A stretch of 31,538 nucleotides of DNA from an archaeon. GTDB taxonomy: Archaea > Nanobdellota > Nanobdellia > Pacearchaeales > GW2011-AR1. Each line of letters begins with the position of its first letter. The stretch's first letter is position 1. The translations under genes were made by a program, and so were the position numbers. Positions 1 to 7,110 of this stretch are shown here, in pieces. The DNA lies in assembly GCA_027341315.1 (NCBI GenBank), contig DAIENA010000003.1, forward strand, positions 1 to 31,538. Direction: 5' to 3'. Under the pieces are notes generated by a model that was given only the letters and a program-made list of their open reading frames with translations, ran no database searches and was not told the DNA's origin.

Positions 1-1
1 A

Positions 2-208
2 AGTGAGAATTTGACTTTTGAGAAGCAGGTCTTTTATCAATTGGTTGAATTACAAGATACTTTTCCTAGTACAGATTTTAATTGGACAGAAGAGATGGAT
101 TATTCTAAAGTTATTATTGCTAATAAATTTAATATTTCATTAGCAGAGATAAACCAAATTGAATATAAGGGTGCAAAAAATCAATGGCCTATGCCCCCCA
201 TTAAATAA
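2..208 (+). CDS. C-terminal part of an unrecognised protein, cut by the window edge
   Basis: The reading frame is open from the first complete codon in the window (Ser-Glu-Asn-Leu...) to the TAA stop, so this is probably the end of a longer gene and not a 65-residue gene starting at the TTG at 11. The visible part is acidic to neutral and soluble, without membrane segments or cysteines, and ends in a Pro-rich tail (WPMPPIK). I do not recognise a family. It is AT-rich and lacks the CG-containing words common in the neighbouring TatD gene. The 114 bases between its stop and the TatD start hold only the TatD promoter. Confidence 0.5.
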   Translation, partial: SENLTFEKQVFYQLVELQDTFPSTDFNWTEEMDYSKVIIANKFNISLAEINQIEYKGAKNQWPMPPIK

Positions 209-292
209 GAGTTAATAAGATAAAGAAAGTTTGATTCCCATTTTTATCCCCTCTGACCTTTGTCCATACGATTTCTCGAGGAAATGATTAAA

Positions 293-302
293 GTTATAAA
301 TT
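293..302 (+). promoter_or_regulatory. TATA box of the TatD gene
   Basis: GTTATAAATT is centred about 25.5 bases before the ATG at 323. That is the archaeal TATA-to-start distance, so the transcript should begin at or next to the A of the start codon (leaderless). Confidence 0.65.
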
Positions 303-322
303 GCAACTTATTTCTTTTTAAA

Positions 323-1060
323 ATGATAATCGACATCCACGCACACATGGATTTCTTGTCCGAAGAAAAAATAAAAAAAGTTCAGGAAAATAAAAAAATA
401 AAATTTGTAATCACGAATTCGGTTAATCTTGAATCATGCAAAAAAAATCTTGAAATTTCGAAGAAATTTCCTAAAATAAAACTCGCCGTCGGAATTTATC
501 CTGAAAAAGAAATCTCCTCTGGAGATTTCAAAGAACTTGAAGAGTTTGTTTCAAAAAATAGAAAAGAAATCGTCGCGCTCGGCGAAATCGGACTTGACTT
601 GTACGAAACGAATGAAAATTTCGAACTCCAAAAAGAAATCTTTCTCAAGGAATTAAATCTCGCAAAAAAATTAAGTCTTCCGGTGATAATTCATACGAGA
701 AAAGCGGAAGAGGAAATATTAGAAATTCTCGAAAATTATAAAGATTTGAAAATAATTCTTCATTGTTTTTCCGGAAATTTCAAACTTATTAAAAGAGGGG
801 TGGAAATAGGATGTTATTTTTCAATTCCGGCAAATATTGTTCGTTCCGAGCATTTTCAAAAAATGGCGGTGGTTGTCCCGAAAGAAAAGATATTAACCGA
901 AACCGATTCTCCGCTTCTCTCGCCGTTTAAAGACGTCGAAAACGAGCCGTCATTTGTCGAGGCGACAATAAAAAAAATTTCTGAAATTTGGAAAACTCCA
1001 GAAAAAGAAGTGGAGAAACAAATTCTAAAAAATTCAGAAAATGTTTTTGGTAAACTCTGA
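323..1060 (+). CDS. tatD: TatD family metal-dependent hydrolase (DNase)
   Basis: 245 residues, the usual length for TatD. Family members are TIM-barrel amidohydrolase-fold enzymes with 3'-5' exonuclease or general DNase activity, in the cytoplasm. Visible metal and active-site motifs in order: DIHAHMD at the N-terminus (HxH, His6/His8), ALGEIGLDL with the bridging Glu, PVIIHTR, ILHCFSG and TETDSPL with the catalytic Asp. All expected ligands are present. The frame extends upstream to a TTG at 260, but the ATG at 323 is preferred because a TATA box sits about 26 bases before it and the protein then begins directly with the first beta strand. Rich in TCG/ACG words like other housekeeping genes here. 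Single-gene transcript. Confidence 0.93.
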   Translation: MIIDIHAHMDFLSEEKIKKVQENKKIKFVITNSVNLESCKKNLEISKKFPKIKLAVGIYPEKEISSGDFKELEEFVSKNRKEIVALGEIGLDLYETNENFELQKEIFLKELNLAKKLSLPVIIHTRKAEEEILEILENYKDLKIILHCFSGNFKLIKRGVEIGCYFSIPANIVRSEHFQKMAVVVPKEKILTETDSPLLSPFKDVENEPSFVEATIKKISEIWKTPEKEVEKQILKNSENVFGKL

Positions 1061-1116
1061 ACGTGTAGTCATTTTAAAAAAGTAAAATAAGAAAGATTTA
1101 AGTACATTAAACTACC

Positions 1117-1126
1117 CTATAATTTA
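1117..1126 (+). promoter_or_regulatory. Possible TATA box for the gene at 1146
   Basis: CTATAATTTA is centred about 24.5 bases before the ATG at 1146. A second AT-rich box (TTTAAGTA at 1097-1104) would give a leader of roughly 20 bases, so the choice is open. Confidence 0.4.
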
Positions 1127-1145
1127 TTCAACACAACAAAAACCG

Positions 1146-1688
1146 ATGAAAAATCAAAAAGTCTTTCAGATGTTTGAAGGAATACTGCTTGTATTATTAG
1201 CAATAGCAATAATTTTATTTTTTATTGGACTCTCGAGCGCTCTAAAATTAAATTATGGCGCACAGTTGATAATTTTGATTTACCTTCTTTTGACGTACCT
1301 TTTGATTGTAATTTTAATTTTAAAACTTAAAAATATTTTAACTTATCAAAACACCGAGGACAAAAAATTTTTGGAAAAACCAAAGATAAGAATCATTGAA
1401 AAGCCAGTGATAAAAGAAATAGAAAAACCGGTGGAAAAAATCGTCGAGAAAATAATCGAAAAACCGGTGATAACCGAAGTGATAAGAAACGTATACAAAA
1501 CGAAAACCGAAAAGCCCAAAAAGAAATACAAATATTACGGCTCGAGTCTGGCAAACACTTACCACGTCGAAAAATGCAGATTCTCCGGAATGATAAAAAA
1601 AGAACATTTAATTTTAAAGAATACAAACACTTATTTTAAGAAAAACAAATTCCACGCCTGCAAGAACTGTATGCCCAACAAAAAATAA
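1146..1688 (+). CDS. Membrane protein with EKPV-repeat stalk and Ada-like zinc-binding C-terminus
   Basis: 180 residues. Two hydrophobic segments (about 10-33 and 40-62) form a membrane hairpin. Residues 75-125 are a low-complexity stalk built on repeats of I-x-E-K-P-V-I/E, highly charged and rich in Pro, Glu and Lys. The C-terminus (about 129-177) has the spacing of the Ada-type metal-binding domain: YYGSS, then YHVEKC (His140, Cys144), then HACKNC (Cys172, Cys175). In Ada this domain holds one zinc by four Cys; in other proteins it appears as a nucleic-acid or metal-binding module. With both membrane segments N-terminal and a Lys-rich stalk, the zinc domain is probably cytoplasmic. Function unknown. 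The repetitive stalk creates long antisense open frames on the minus strand, which I take as spurious. Confidence 0.75.
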   Translation: MKNQKVFQMFEGILLVLLAIAIILFFIGLSSALKLNYGAQLIILIYLLLTYLLIVILILKLKNILTYQNTEDKKFLEKPKIRIIEKPVIKEIEKPVEKIVEKIIEKPVITEVIRNVYKTKTEKPKKKYKYYGSSLANTYHVEKCRFSGMIKKEHLILKNTNTYFKKNKFHACKNCMPNKK

Positions 1689-1712
1689 ATTGGGAAATTC
1701 TTCAAATCAAAA

Positions 1713-1722
1713 CATTTAAATA
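1713..1722 (+). promoter_or_regulatory. TATA box of the PC4-like gene
   Basis: CATTTAAATA is centred 26.5 bases before the ATG at 1744, fitting a leaderless transcript and fixing that start over an upstream in-frame TTG at 1729. Confidence 0.65.
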
Positions 1723-1743
1723 AGAAATTTGTTTGAAACTTTC

Positions 1744-2043
1744 ATGGAAAAAGACATCGGAAAAATTCCGAAAAACGACCAGTCTGAAATTGTTCTTAGA
1801 ATTGACGACTTCGGCGGGAAAAGAGGATTCACAATCCGTGAGTTTGTGACATCGGAACGATACACCGGTTTCACAAAGGCGGGCGTCAGAATTCTCGCAA
1901 AAGACTTTCCAAAGTTTAAGGAAATGATTAACTCCGTTTCCGACGACGAAATGAAAGACGAACCGTCTGAAGACGCTGGCGAACCTGAAAAAAAACCAGT
2001 AAAAAGAGCGCCGAAAAATCAGGAAGAACTACCAGATTATTAA
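1744..2043 (+). CDS. PC4/Sub1-like transcriptional coactivator domain protein
   Basis: 99 residues. The first 65 or so match the PC4 (p15) core fold pattern: a beta strand with IVLRIDDFGGKRGFTIREF, then a short turn (TSERYTGFTKAGVRIL) and a helix (FPKFKEMINSV). In PC4 proteins the IDIRExY-like strand and the K-G-x-x-L segment form the single-stranded DNA binding beta saddle that dimerises through the helix. The C-terminal third is an acidic then basic disordered tail (DEPSEDAGEPEKKPVKRAPK). A role in transcription or as an ssDNA-binding chromatin protein is inferred from the fold, not shown. Stand-alone gene; the 85 bases after it hold only a tiny open frame without support. Confidence 0.75.
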   Translation: MEKDIGKIPKNDQSEIVLRIDDFGGKRGFTIREFVTSERYTGFTKAGVRILAKDFPKFKEMINSVSDDEMKDEPSEDAGEPEKKPVKRAPKNQEELPDY

Positions 2044-2128
2044 AAGTATATTTTTGAGATGGAAAAAGAGATTTCTAAAGATTTACAAAAGTCAAGTTAG
2101 ATTTCTGGAATTTAATTTTCCCGAATAA

Positions 2129-2755
2129 TTATTCGACCTTATAAGAAATAATCCAATCAAGATTGTTAAAAACATTAATCGCGCTCCTCAATTTTTTGCC
2201 ATTGCATTCAATTAAATATTCCAGTTTTTCGGTTTTATTTTTTTTGTCAGATTCAATAGAAATCATTTTAACTTTGTTAAAATTTTTTAAAAGCTCATTG
2301 AATTGATTTATTCCTTCCTGTTTTATCTCAAAGAAAATTCTTTTTTGATACGACCCGACCCCGTGTTTTTCAAAGAAACTGTCAATTGTTATAATCATCC
2401 AGACGAAAAAATACACGATTCCGCCGACGACGTAATCTCCGACTCCGATTAAAAGCCCGAAAATTGAAAAAACCCATATGCTCGCCGCCGTCGTAAACCC
2501 GAATATTTTGTCAGGCGTTCGAATTAAAGCTCCGGCGCCTAAAAAACCGATTCCTGTAACAATTGCACCAATTATAGGAAGAGGGTTTCCCGCCCCGAAT
2601 TCGATGCCGATAATCGCAAGTCCGCATGCACCAACAGCGACGAACGTAAACGTCCCAAACCCGATCGGCTTATGCGTTCGCTGTCTTTGAAAACCGAAAA
2701 GAATTGCAAATATAAATGTTACAAGCAATCTGAGAAAAATAATTTGCGTGTCCAT
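2129..2755 (-). CDS. MgtC/SapB family membrane protein
   Basis: 208 residues from the preferred ATG at 2755; an upstream in-frame ATG at 2776 is unlikely because the TATA box would then overlap the start. The N-terminal 135 residues carry four to five membrane segments with MgtC family landmarks: the early Arg-rich loop GFQRQRTHKPIGF, the stretch GAIVTGIGFLGAGALI, and TTAASIWVFSIFGLLIG with the family Trp. The C-terminal 80 residues form a soluble ACT-like alpha/beta domain, as in longer MgtC proteins. MgtC proteins act in the cytoplasmic membrane and are linked to magnesium stress and, in some bacteria, to modulation of the F-type ATPase; the archaeal role is unknown. Divergently transcribed from the methyltransferase gene at 2831. 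Confidence 0.9.
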   Translation of the reverse strand: MDTQIIFLRLLVTFIFAILFGFQRQRTHKPIGFGTFTFVAVGACGLAIIGIEFGAGNPLPIIGAIVTGIGFLGAGALIRTPDKIFGFTTAASIWVFSIFGLLIGVGDYVVGGIVYFFVWMIITIDSFFEKHGVGSYQKRIFFEIKQEGINQFNELLKNFNKVKMISIESDKKNKTEKLEYLIECNGKKLRSAINVFNNLDWIISYKVE

Positions 2756-2775
2756 TAAAAAAACATTTATTTTCA

Positions 2776-2785
2776 ATTTATAAAA
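2776..2785 (-). promoter_or_regulatory. TATA box of the MgtC-family gene
   Basis: On the minus strand the box reads TTTTATAAAT, centred 25.5 bases before the ATG at 2755. It lies only about 15 bases from the divergent TATA box at 2800-2809, so the two genes may compete for transcription factors. Confidence 0.6.
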
Positions 2786-2799
2786 ATTTAGATACTTAA

Positions 2800-2809
2800 C
2801 TTTTAAAAA
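2800..2809 (+). promoter_or_regulatory. TATA box of the interrupted methyltransferase gene
   Basis: CTTTTAAAAA is centred 26.5 bases before the ATG at 2831. This places the native start at 2831, upstream of the in-frame TAG. Confidence 0.5.
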
Positions 2810-2830
2810 CCAGAGAATCTTAAATCGACT

Positions 2831-3502
2831 ATGGTTCGCAAACAGGCATCATGGAAATTTATTTAGAAATATTATAACGATGATTTAGATGAAAGAAACA
2901 CTCCCGAAACAAAATTCTATTTATCATGGATGAAAAAAATCAGAGGTCAAAAAATTTTATGTTTGGGATGTGGTCCAAATTTATACGACGATATTCAATT
3001 CTTTGGAAACATACCAAAAGAAATTGTTGGAATAGATATAAACAAGAACAATATAAATTTCCTAAAAAAGTCCACACATCCCAATATTTTAAAATCAAAG
3101 CGAGTTCTGGAAAATAAAAAAATTAAGGTTAAATTAATTGTAGGAGACATTCTAAAATTAAAAAGAGAATTTATTAATCAATTTGATACGGTTTATGCAA
3201 TAGGTGTCGTTGGAATGTTTAGGGAAAATAAATTAAAAAAATTATTAAATTTAATTTATCTTTATTTGAACCCAAGTGGACTCTTCCTTGATGTCGATTG
3301 GACAGAATGCCAATTGTCCGACGAAAAGTATAAAGAGAGACAAAATTTTGAATGGTATTCAAAAGACGGACCGACCATTAAAAAAATCGGAAAACTAATC
3401 GTACAAACAAATTTTAAGATTGCCAAACATCTAGTTTATAATGTTCCAAACAAAAAAGAATATTTGTGGGGAAAGATATATGGGTTCTTAGCAAAAAAAT
3501 AA
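2831..3502 (+). pseudogene. Class I SAM-dependent methyltransferase interrupted by an early in-frame TAG
   Basis: From the ATG at 2831 one frame runs to 3502 (223 codons) with a single interruption, TAG at 2864-2866 (codon 12). After the stop the sequence still reads as protein (KYYNDDLDERNTPE, then KFYLSWMKKI) before motif I of a Rossmann methyltransferase, ILCLGCGPN, the acidic end of strand 2 (GIDIN), motif II around the Asp in VGDIL, and the strand 4/5 region LNPSGLFLDVDW. The ATG at 2930 would give a 190-residue product that keeps the SAM site but loses about 33 N-terminal residues. GAG to TAG by one substitution would restore the frame (WKFIEKYYN). TAG is a normal stop in this genome (genes ending at 9178 and 27103). 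AT-rich, without the CG words of the housekeeping genes. It abuts the truncated Dph2. Could still be expressed by readthrough or restart at 2930. Confidence 0.7.
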
Positions 3503-3512
3503 AGCTTCTAAT

Positions 3513-3824
3513 TTATTTCTTCCCGTTGCTTAAGTAGCTTGGCATTAAAGAATTGTGCCCGAACTGTATCATCAAGTCGACGCCGAGTTTTTCCATTCCG
3601 ACCGGGTAATCGCACGCGCCAAAACAACTTCCAAGGAAAATTAAAAAATCAACTCCGGTTTTTTCTTTTAGGTAATCTACAATTGCAGTTGCATATTGCT
3701 TAAGACCGTCGGGAAATTGAATTAAAACCAGTTTTGCATTTTCTTTCTTGATTAATTTCACCGCTCCGTCTAAATCCAGATTGTACTCCTCTTCCAAATC
3801 TTTGAGTGTCCTTTCCTTTGCCAT
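3513..3824 (-). pseudogene. dph2: Truncated diphthamide synthase subunit Dph2 (N-terminal third only)
   Basis: 103 residues that match the start of archaeal Dph2: a helical lead, LVLIQFPDGLKQYA, the first iron-sulfur Cys region LGSCFGACDYP, and DLMIQFGHNSLMPSY. Archaeal Dph2 is normally about 320-340 residues with three domains, each giving one Cys to a radical-generating 4Fe-4S cluster that transfers the 3-amino-3-carboxypropyl group of SAM to the diphthamide His of EF2. Here the frame ends after the first domain (SNGKK, stop) and the methyltransferase gene begins 10 bases beyond on the other strand, so domains 2 and 3 are missing. It keeps a good leaderless promoter. It cannot bind the full cluster. 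It is either a decayed gene cut by a rearrangement or a reduced protein of other use. Confidence 0.8.
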
Positions 3825-3845
3825 GAAATTAACGGGAAAAAGAAA

Positions 3846-3855
3846 GTTATAAATT
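3846..3855 (-). promoter_or_regulatory. TATA box of the truncated dph2
   Basis: The minus strand reads AATTTATAAC, centred 26.5 bases before the ATG at 3824; the promoter looks intact although the gene is cut short. Confidence 0.6.
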
Positions 3856-3880
3856 TAACTTTAACGCTTATATCCATAAC

Positions 3881-3890
3881 ATTTTAAAAA
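3881..3890 (+). promoter_or_regulatory. Probable TATA box of the P-type ATPase gene
   Basis: ATTTTAAAAA would start transcription near 3912, giving a leader of about 14 bases to the ATG at 3926. A nearer AT-rich box (ATTTATAAAA, 3904-3913) is too close to the start to be used for it. Confidence 0.4.
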
Positions 3891-3925
3891 AGCTGTATCT
3901 TCTATTTATAAAAGAGATGAAATGA

Positions 3926-6394
3926 ATGAAAAAAAAGAATTCGAAATATGAGAATAAATCAATAAAAAATTTGATTCTCGAGTTTAATACCGACGCTTCG
4001 AAAGGATTGAGCGAGAACGAAGCAAAAAAACGGCTCGAAAAATACGGCCCAAACGAAGTCGAAGAAAAAGAGGAAAATTTTTTCAAAAGAATTCTTAGAA
4101 GATTTTACGGTCCGATACCTTTTATGATAGAACTTGCAGCAGTTCTCTCAGCGCTCGTCCAAAAGTGGGAAGATTTTGCAATAATTTCTCTTTTGCTTTT
4201 TGTTAATGCGGGAATTGACATATGGCAGGAAACTAAAGCATTGAACGCTCTTAAAATTTTAAAAAATAAATTTTCAAAAAAGGCGCTTGTCCTTCGCGAC
4301 GGAAAGTTCAACGTCGTCGACGCAAAAAATTTGGTTCCGGGGGATATAATTAAATTAAAAATAGGGGATATAATTCCTGCCGACGTGAAAATAATAAAAA
4401 CGGATGAATTGGAAGTCGACCAGTCTTCACTAACAGGCGAATCTTTACCTGTAAACAAAATCTTGGGGGACGTCGCTTACGCAAACAGCGTCGTAAAAAA
4501 AGGTGAAGCGATTGCCGTAGTAACAGGCACCGGAACGAATACCTATTTCGGAAAAACTGTCTCCCTCGTCGCAAGGGCCGATAAAATAAGCCGAAGCCAT
4601 CTTCAAAAGGCAGTAATTAGCATAGGAAAATATTTAATTTTTATTTCAGTTTTTCTTTCATTAATTGTGTTTATAGTTTCAGTTCTAAGAGACGAATCCT
4701 TAGTTGAAATGCTAAGATACGTTTTGGTTTTAATGATCGCGTCAATTCCGGTTGCTCTTCCCGCAATACTTTCTGTCACTCTTGCCGTCGGTGCCTTGAG
4801 TCTTGCAAAAAAACATGCAATTGTTTCTAAACTTTCATCAATCGAGGAACTTGCCGGAATGGACACTTTATGTTTTGACAAAACCGGAACATTAACTCAA
4901 AATAAAATGTCAGTTTCAAATCCAGTTCCATTCGGAAAATATAATTCGAATGAACTTATGATTTACGCGGGTCTTGCATCAAGCGAGGAGGAAAAAGACC
5001 CGATAGAAATTCCAATATTTGATTACCTAAAGTCAAAAAAAATTTATTCAAAATTAATGGATTACAAAAAATTAAAATTTGTGCCTTTCAATCCCGTCGA
5101 CAAAATGACCAAAGTCACTGTTCAAAGGGGAAAAAAAGAATTTGAAATTATAAAGGGAGCAGTTCAGATAATTGCAAAACTTTCAAAAATCGATTCTGGA
5201 GAAAGAAAAAAGTTTAACAAAAAAATTGAAGAACTTTCAATGGACGGAATGAGAACGATTGCCGTCGCCGTAAAGTCCGGGCGTTCATTTGAACTTGCCG
5301 GAATAATCCCGCTTAATGATCTTCCAAGAAGCGACTCAAAAAAAATTTTAAGTGAAGCAAGAAATCTCGGACTAAATCTCAAAATGCTAACAGGAGACAA
5401 CATTTCAATTGCCAAATACATTTCCGAAATTGTGGGAATAGGTAAAAATATTCTTAATGCAAGGACTCTGAATAAAAATTTGAAAGTTTCAAATGTCTCC
5501 GGAAACATGAGAAACTTAAAAATTGATTCGAAAACCGCAGACGAAATAGTAAGCGCCGACGGATTTGCAGAAGTCTACCCTGAAGACAAATATTTTATCG
5601 TTGAAAATTTGCAGGAAAAAGGACACATTGTCGGAATGACCGGCGACGGCGTTAACGACGCCCCGGCATTAAGTAAAGCCGACGGGGGAATTGCAGTTTC
5701 AGGCGCCTCCGACGCTGCGAGAGCCTCTGCTGACCTAATATTAAGAGACAAAGGCTTATCCGTAATTATCGACGCCGTAAAAGAAGCACGTAAAATATTT
5801 TTGCGAATGAAAAGTTATTCAACTTACAGAATCGCAGAAACATTAAGGTTAATTTTGTTCATTGCTTCATCGATTTTAATTTTGGGATTTTATCCAATAT
5901 CCCCCATAATGATTATTCTTCTGTTGATATTTAATGACCTGCCGATTTTGGTAATTGCATATGACAACACATTAATTGAAAAAAAACCGGTGAAGTGGAA
6001 TCTTCGCGAAGTTTTGTCAATTGCAACGGGCCTTGGAATAACCGGCGTCCTTTCAAGTTTTATTGCATTGTATTTTGCAATAAGCATTTTTCATTTCCCT
6101 TTAGAAATCGTTCAGACAATAATTTTCTTAAAACTCGCCGTCGCTGGACACTCAACAATCTACGTCGCAAGAACAAGTAAAAGATTCTGGCAAAAACCAT
6201 ATCCGGCGCCCGTGCTTTTAATTGCCGGATTCGGAACGGAAATATTAGCAACGCTATTTGCCGTCTACGGTTGGTTTATCGCTCCGATAGGATGGACGGC
6301 AGCCGGAATAATCTGGGCTTACGCATTAGTATGGTTTTTCATAAACGATGAAGTAAAAATCAGAATTTATAAATTTTTTAAACAAAAAAGATAA
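3926..6394 (+). CDS. P-type ATPase of the plasma-membrane proton pump (P3A) type
   Basis: 822 residues. The order is cation-ATPase N-domain, M1-M2 with FYGPIPFMIELAAVLSA, actuator domain with DQSSLTGESLPV (TGE at 170-172), M3-M4 with PVALPAILSV, phosphorylation site CFDKTGTLTQN (Asp318), nucleotide-binding domain with KGAVQ, hinge MTGDGVNDAPAL (573-581 region), then M5-M10. Sequence around M1, TGES and GTGTNTYFGKT is typical of fungal and plant H+-ATPases, and M6 carries IFNDLPI with Asp671 at the place of the proton-carrying Asp of AHA2 (ILND). The likely reaction is ATP-driven proton export at the cytoplasmic membrane. It lacks the long regulatory C-terminal tail of plant pumps; the end is basic (KIRIYKFFKQKR). 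Dense in TCG/ACG words. Proton versus other cation specificity is inferred. Confidence 0.9.
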   Translation: MKKKNSKYENKSIKNLILEFNTDASKGLSENEAKKRLEKYGPNEVEEKEENFFKRILRRFYGPIPFMIELAAVLSALVQKWEDFAIISLLLFVNAGIDIWQETKALNALKILKNKFSKKALVLRDGKFNVVDAKNLVPGDIIKLKIGDIIPADVKIIKTDELEVDQSSLTGESLPVNKILGDVAYANSVVKKGEAIAVVTGTGTNTYFGKTVSLVARADKISRSHLQKAVISIGKYLIFISVFLSLIVFIVSVLRDESLVEMLRYVLVLMIASIPVALPAILSVTLAVGALSLAKKHAIVSKLSSIEELAGMDTLCFDKTGTLTQNKMSVSNPVPFGKYNSNELMIYAGLASSEEEKDPIEIPIFDYLKSKKIYSKLMDYKKLKFVPFNPVDKMTKVTVQRGKKEFEIIKGAVQIIAKLSKIDSGERKKFNKKIEELSMDGMRTIAVAVKSGRSFELAGIIPLNDLPRSDSKKILSEARNLGLNLKMLTGDNISIAKYISEIVGIGKNILNARTLNKNLKVSNVSGNMRNLKIDSKTADEIVSADGFAEVYPEDKYFIVENLQEKGHIVGMTGDGVNDAPALSKADGGIAVSGASDAARASADLILRDKGLSVIIDAVKEARKIFLRMKSYSTYRIAETLRLILFIASSILILGFYPISPIMIILLLIFNDLPILVIAYDNTLIEKKPVKWNLREVLSIATGLGITGVLSSFIALYFAISIFHFPLEIVQTIIFLKLAVAGHSTIYVARTSKRFWQKPYPAPVLLIAGFGTEILATLFAVYGWFIAPIGWTAAGIIWAYALVWFFINDEVKIRIYKFFKQKR

Positions 6395-6395
6395 A

Positions 6396-6405
6396 TTTTT
6401 ATATC
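6396..6405 (+). promoter_or_regulatory. TATA box of the S51 peptidase gene
   Basis: TTTTTATATC lies just after the ATPase stop codon and is centred 24.5 bases before the ATG at 6425. Confidence 0.55.
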
Positions 6406-6424
6406 TTAAAGATACTAAATACTT

Positions 6425-7051
6425 ATGAAATTCTACTTGTCTTCATATAAACTTGGAAATAAAGTTAGCAAACTTCAAAAAATGATTTCTAATTCTAACC
6501 GAAAAATAGGATATATTCCAAATGCTCTTGACTTTTCCGGAGCAGATCCAATTAGACGAGAAGAAGGGATTAAAAAAGAAATTAACGAATTGGAAAGTTT
6601 GGGATTTGAACCCGAATTATTGGATTTAAAAAATTATTTTGGGAAAGAAAAAGCCTTAAAAAATAGATTAGAAAATTTAGGGGGGGTATTTATTCGAGGA
6701 GGAAACACATTTATTTTACGCCAGGCAATGAAGCTAAGTGGATTTGATAAATTAATAAAAAAACTAAACAAAAAAGAGGACTTTCTTTATTCTGGATATA
6801 GTGCGGGAGTCTGCATACTCGCACCAAGTTTAAAACCCCTCCAAATTGTGGATGATCCAAAAGATTTTCCATATAAAGAAATTGAAAAAGCGATTTGGAA
6901 AGGACTTGGAATTTTGGATTATATAATTCTTCCACATTACAAATCAGACCATCCGGAATCTAAGGATATTGACAAAGAAATTAAGTATTGTAAAAAAAAT
7001 AAAATCCGATTCAAACCGTTGAAAGATGGCGAAGTTATAATTATTGAATAA
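6425..7051 (+). CDS. Peptidase family S51 (dipeptidase E-like)
   Basis: 208 residues. It starts with the class I glutamine-amidotransferase-like fold of PepE: FYLSSYKLG, then KIGYIPNALDF. The glycine-rich turn FIRGGNTFIL and the nucleophile elbow GYSAGVCIL are visible, with Ser126 as the predicted nucleophile, followed by LPHYKSDHPES, where family members place the catalytic His. S51 enzymes such as PepE cleave N-terminal Asp dipeptides; cyanophycinase is a relative. Substrate here is unknown. The gene is strongly AT-rich and almost free of the CG words seen in the ATPase upstream and aIF5B downstream, so it may have been acquired separately. Own promoter, single gene. Confidence 0.85.
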   Translation: MKFYLSSYKLGNKVSKLQKMISNSNRKIGYIPNALDFSGADPIRREEGIKKEINELESLGFEPELLDLKNYFGKEKALKNRLENLGGVFIRGGNTFILRQAMKLSGFDKLIKKLNKKEDFLYSGYSAGVCILAPSLKPLQIVDDPKDFPYKEIEKAIWKGLGILDYIILPHYKSDHPESKDIDKEIKYCKKNKIRFKPLKDGEVIIIE

Positions 7052-7079
7052 ATTTATTCTCCTTTTCTTTGACCCAAAA

Positions 7080-7089
7080 ACTTTAAATC
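7080..7089 (+). promoter_or_regulatory. TATA box of aIF5B
   Basis: ACTTTAAATC is centred 26.5 bases before the ATG at 7111. Confidence 0.65.
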
Positions 7090-7110
7090 TGTGTTTAAAC
7101 TTTTTCTTTT

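Noticed and set aside
1338..1626. Three overlapping open frames on the minus strand opposite the EKPV-repeat region
   Set aside because: They arise from the low-complexity stalk of the plus-strand gene; their translations are Phe- and Ser-rich without domain character and have no promoter.
2059..2100. 13-codon frame after the PC4-like gene
   Set aside because: Too short to support; no ribosome site or conservation can be judged from the sequence alone.
2864..2866. TAG as pyrrolysine codon
   Set aside because: TAG ends several ordinary genes here, no pyl gene is visible, and the position in a small-molecule-type methyltransferase N-terminus does not fit known Pyl enzymes.
2851..2930. A start at ATG 2851 with a frameshift into the methyltransferase frame
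   Set aside because: MEIYL followed by a one-base shift would also join the frame, but the ATG at 2831 is in frame throughout, has a TATA box at the right distance and needs only one base change.
4105..4458. 117-codon open frame on the minus strand
   Set aside because: Antisense to the well-supported ATPase; translation has no recognisable domain.
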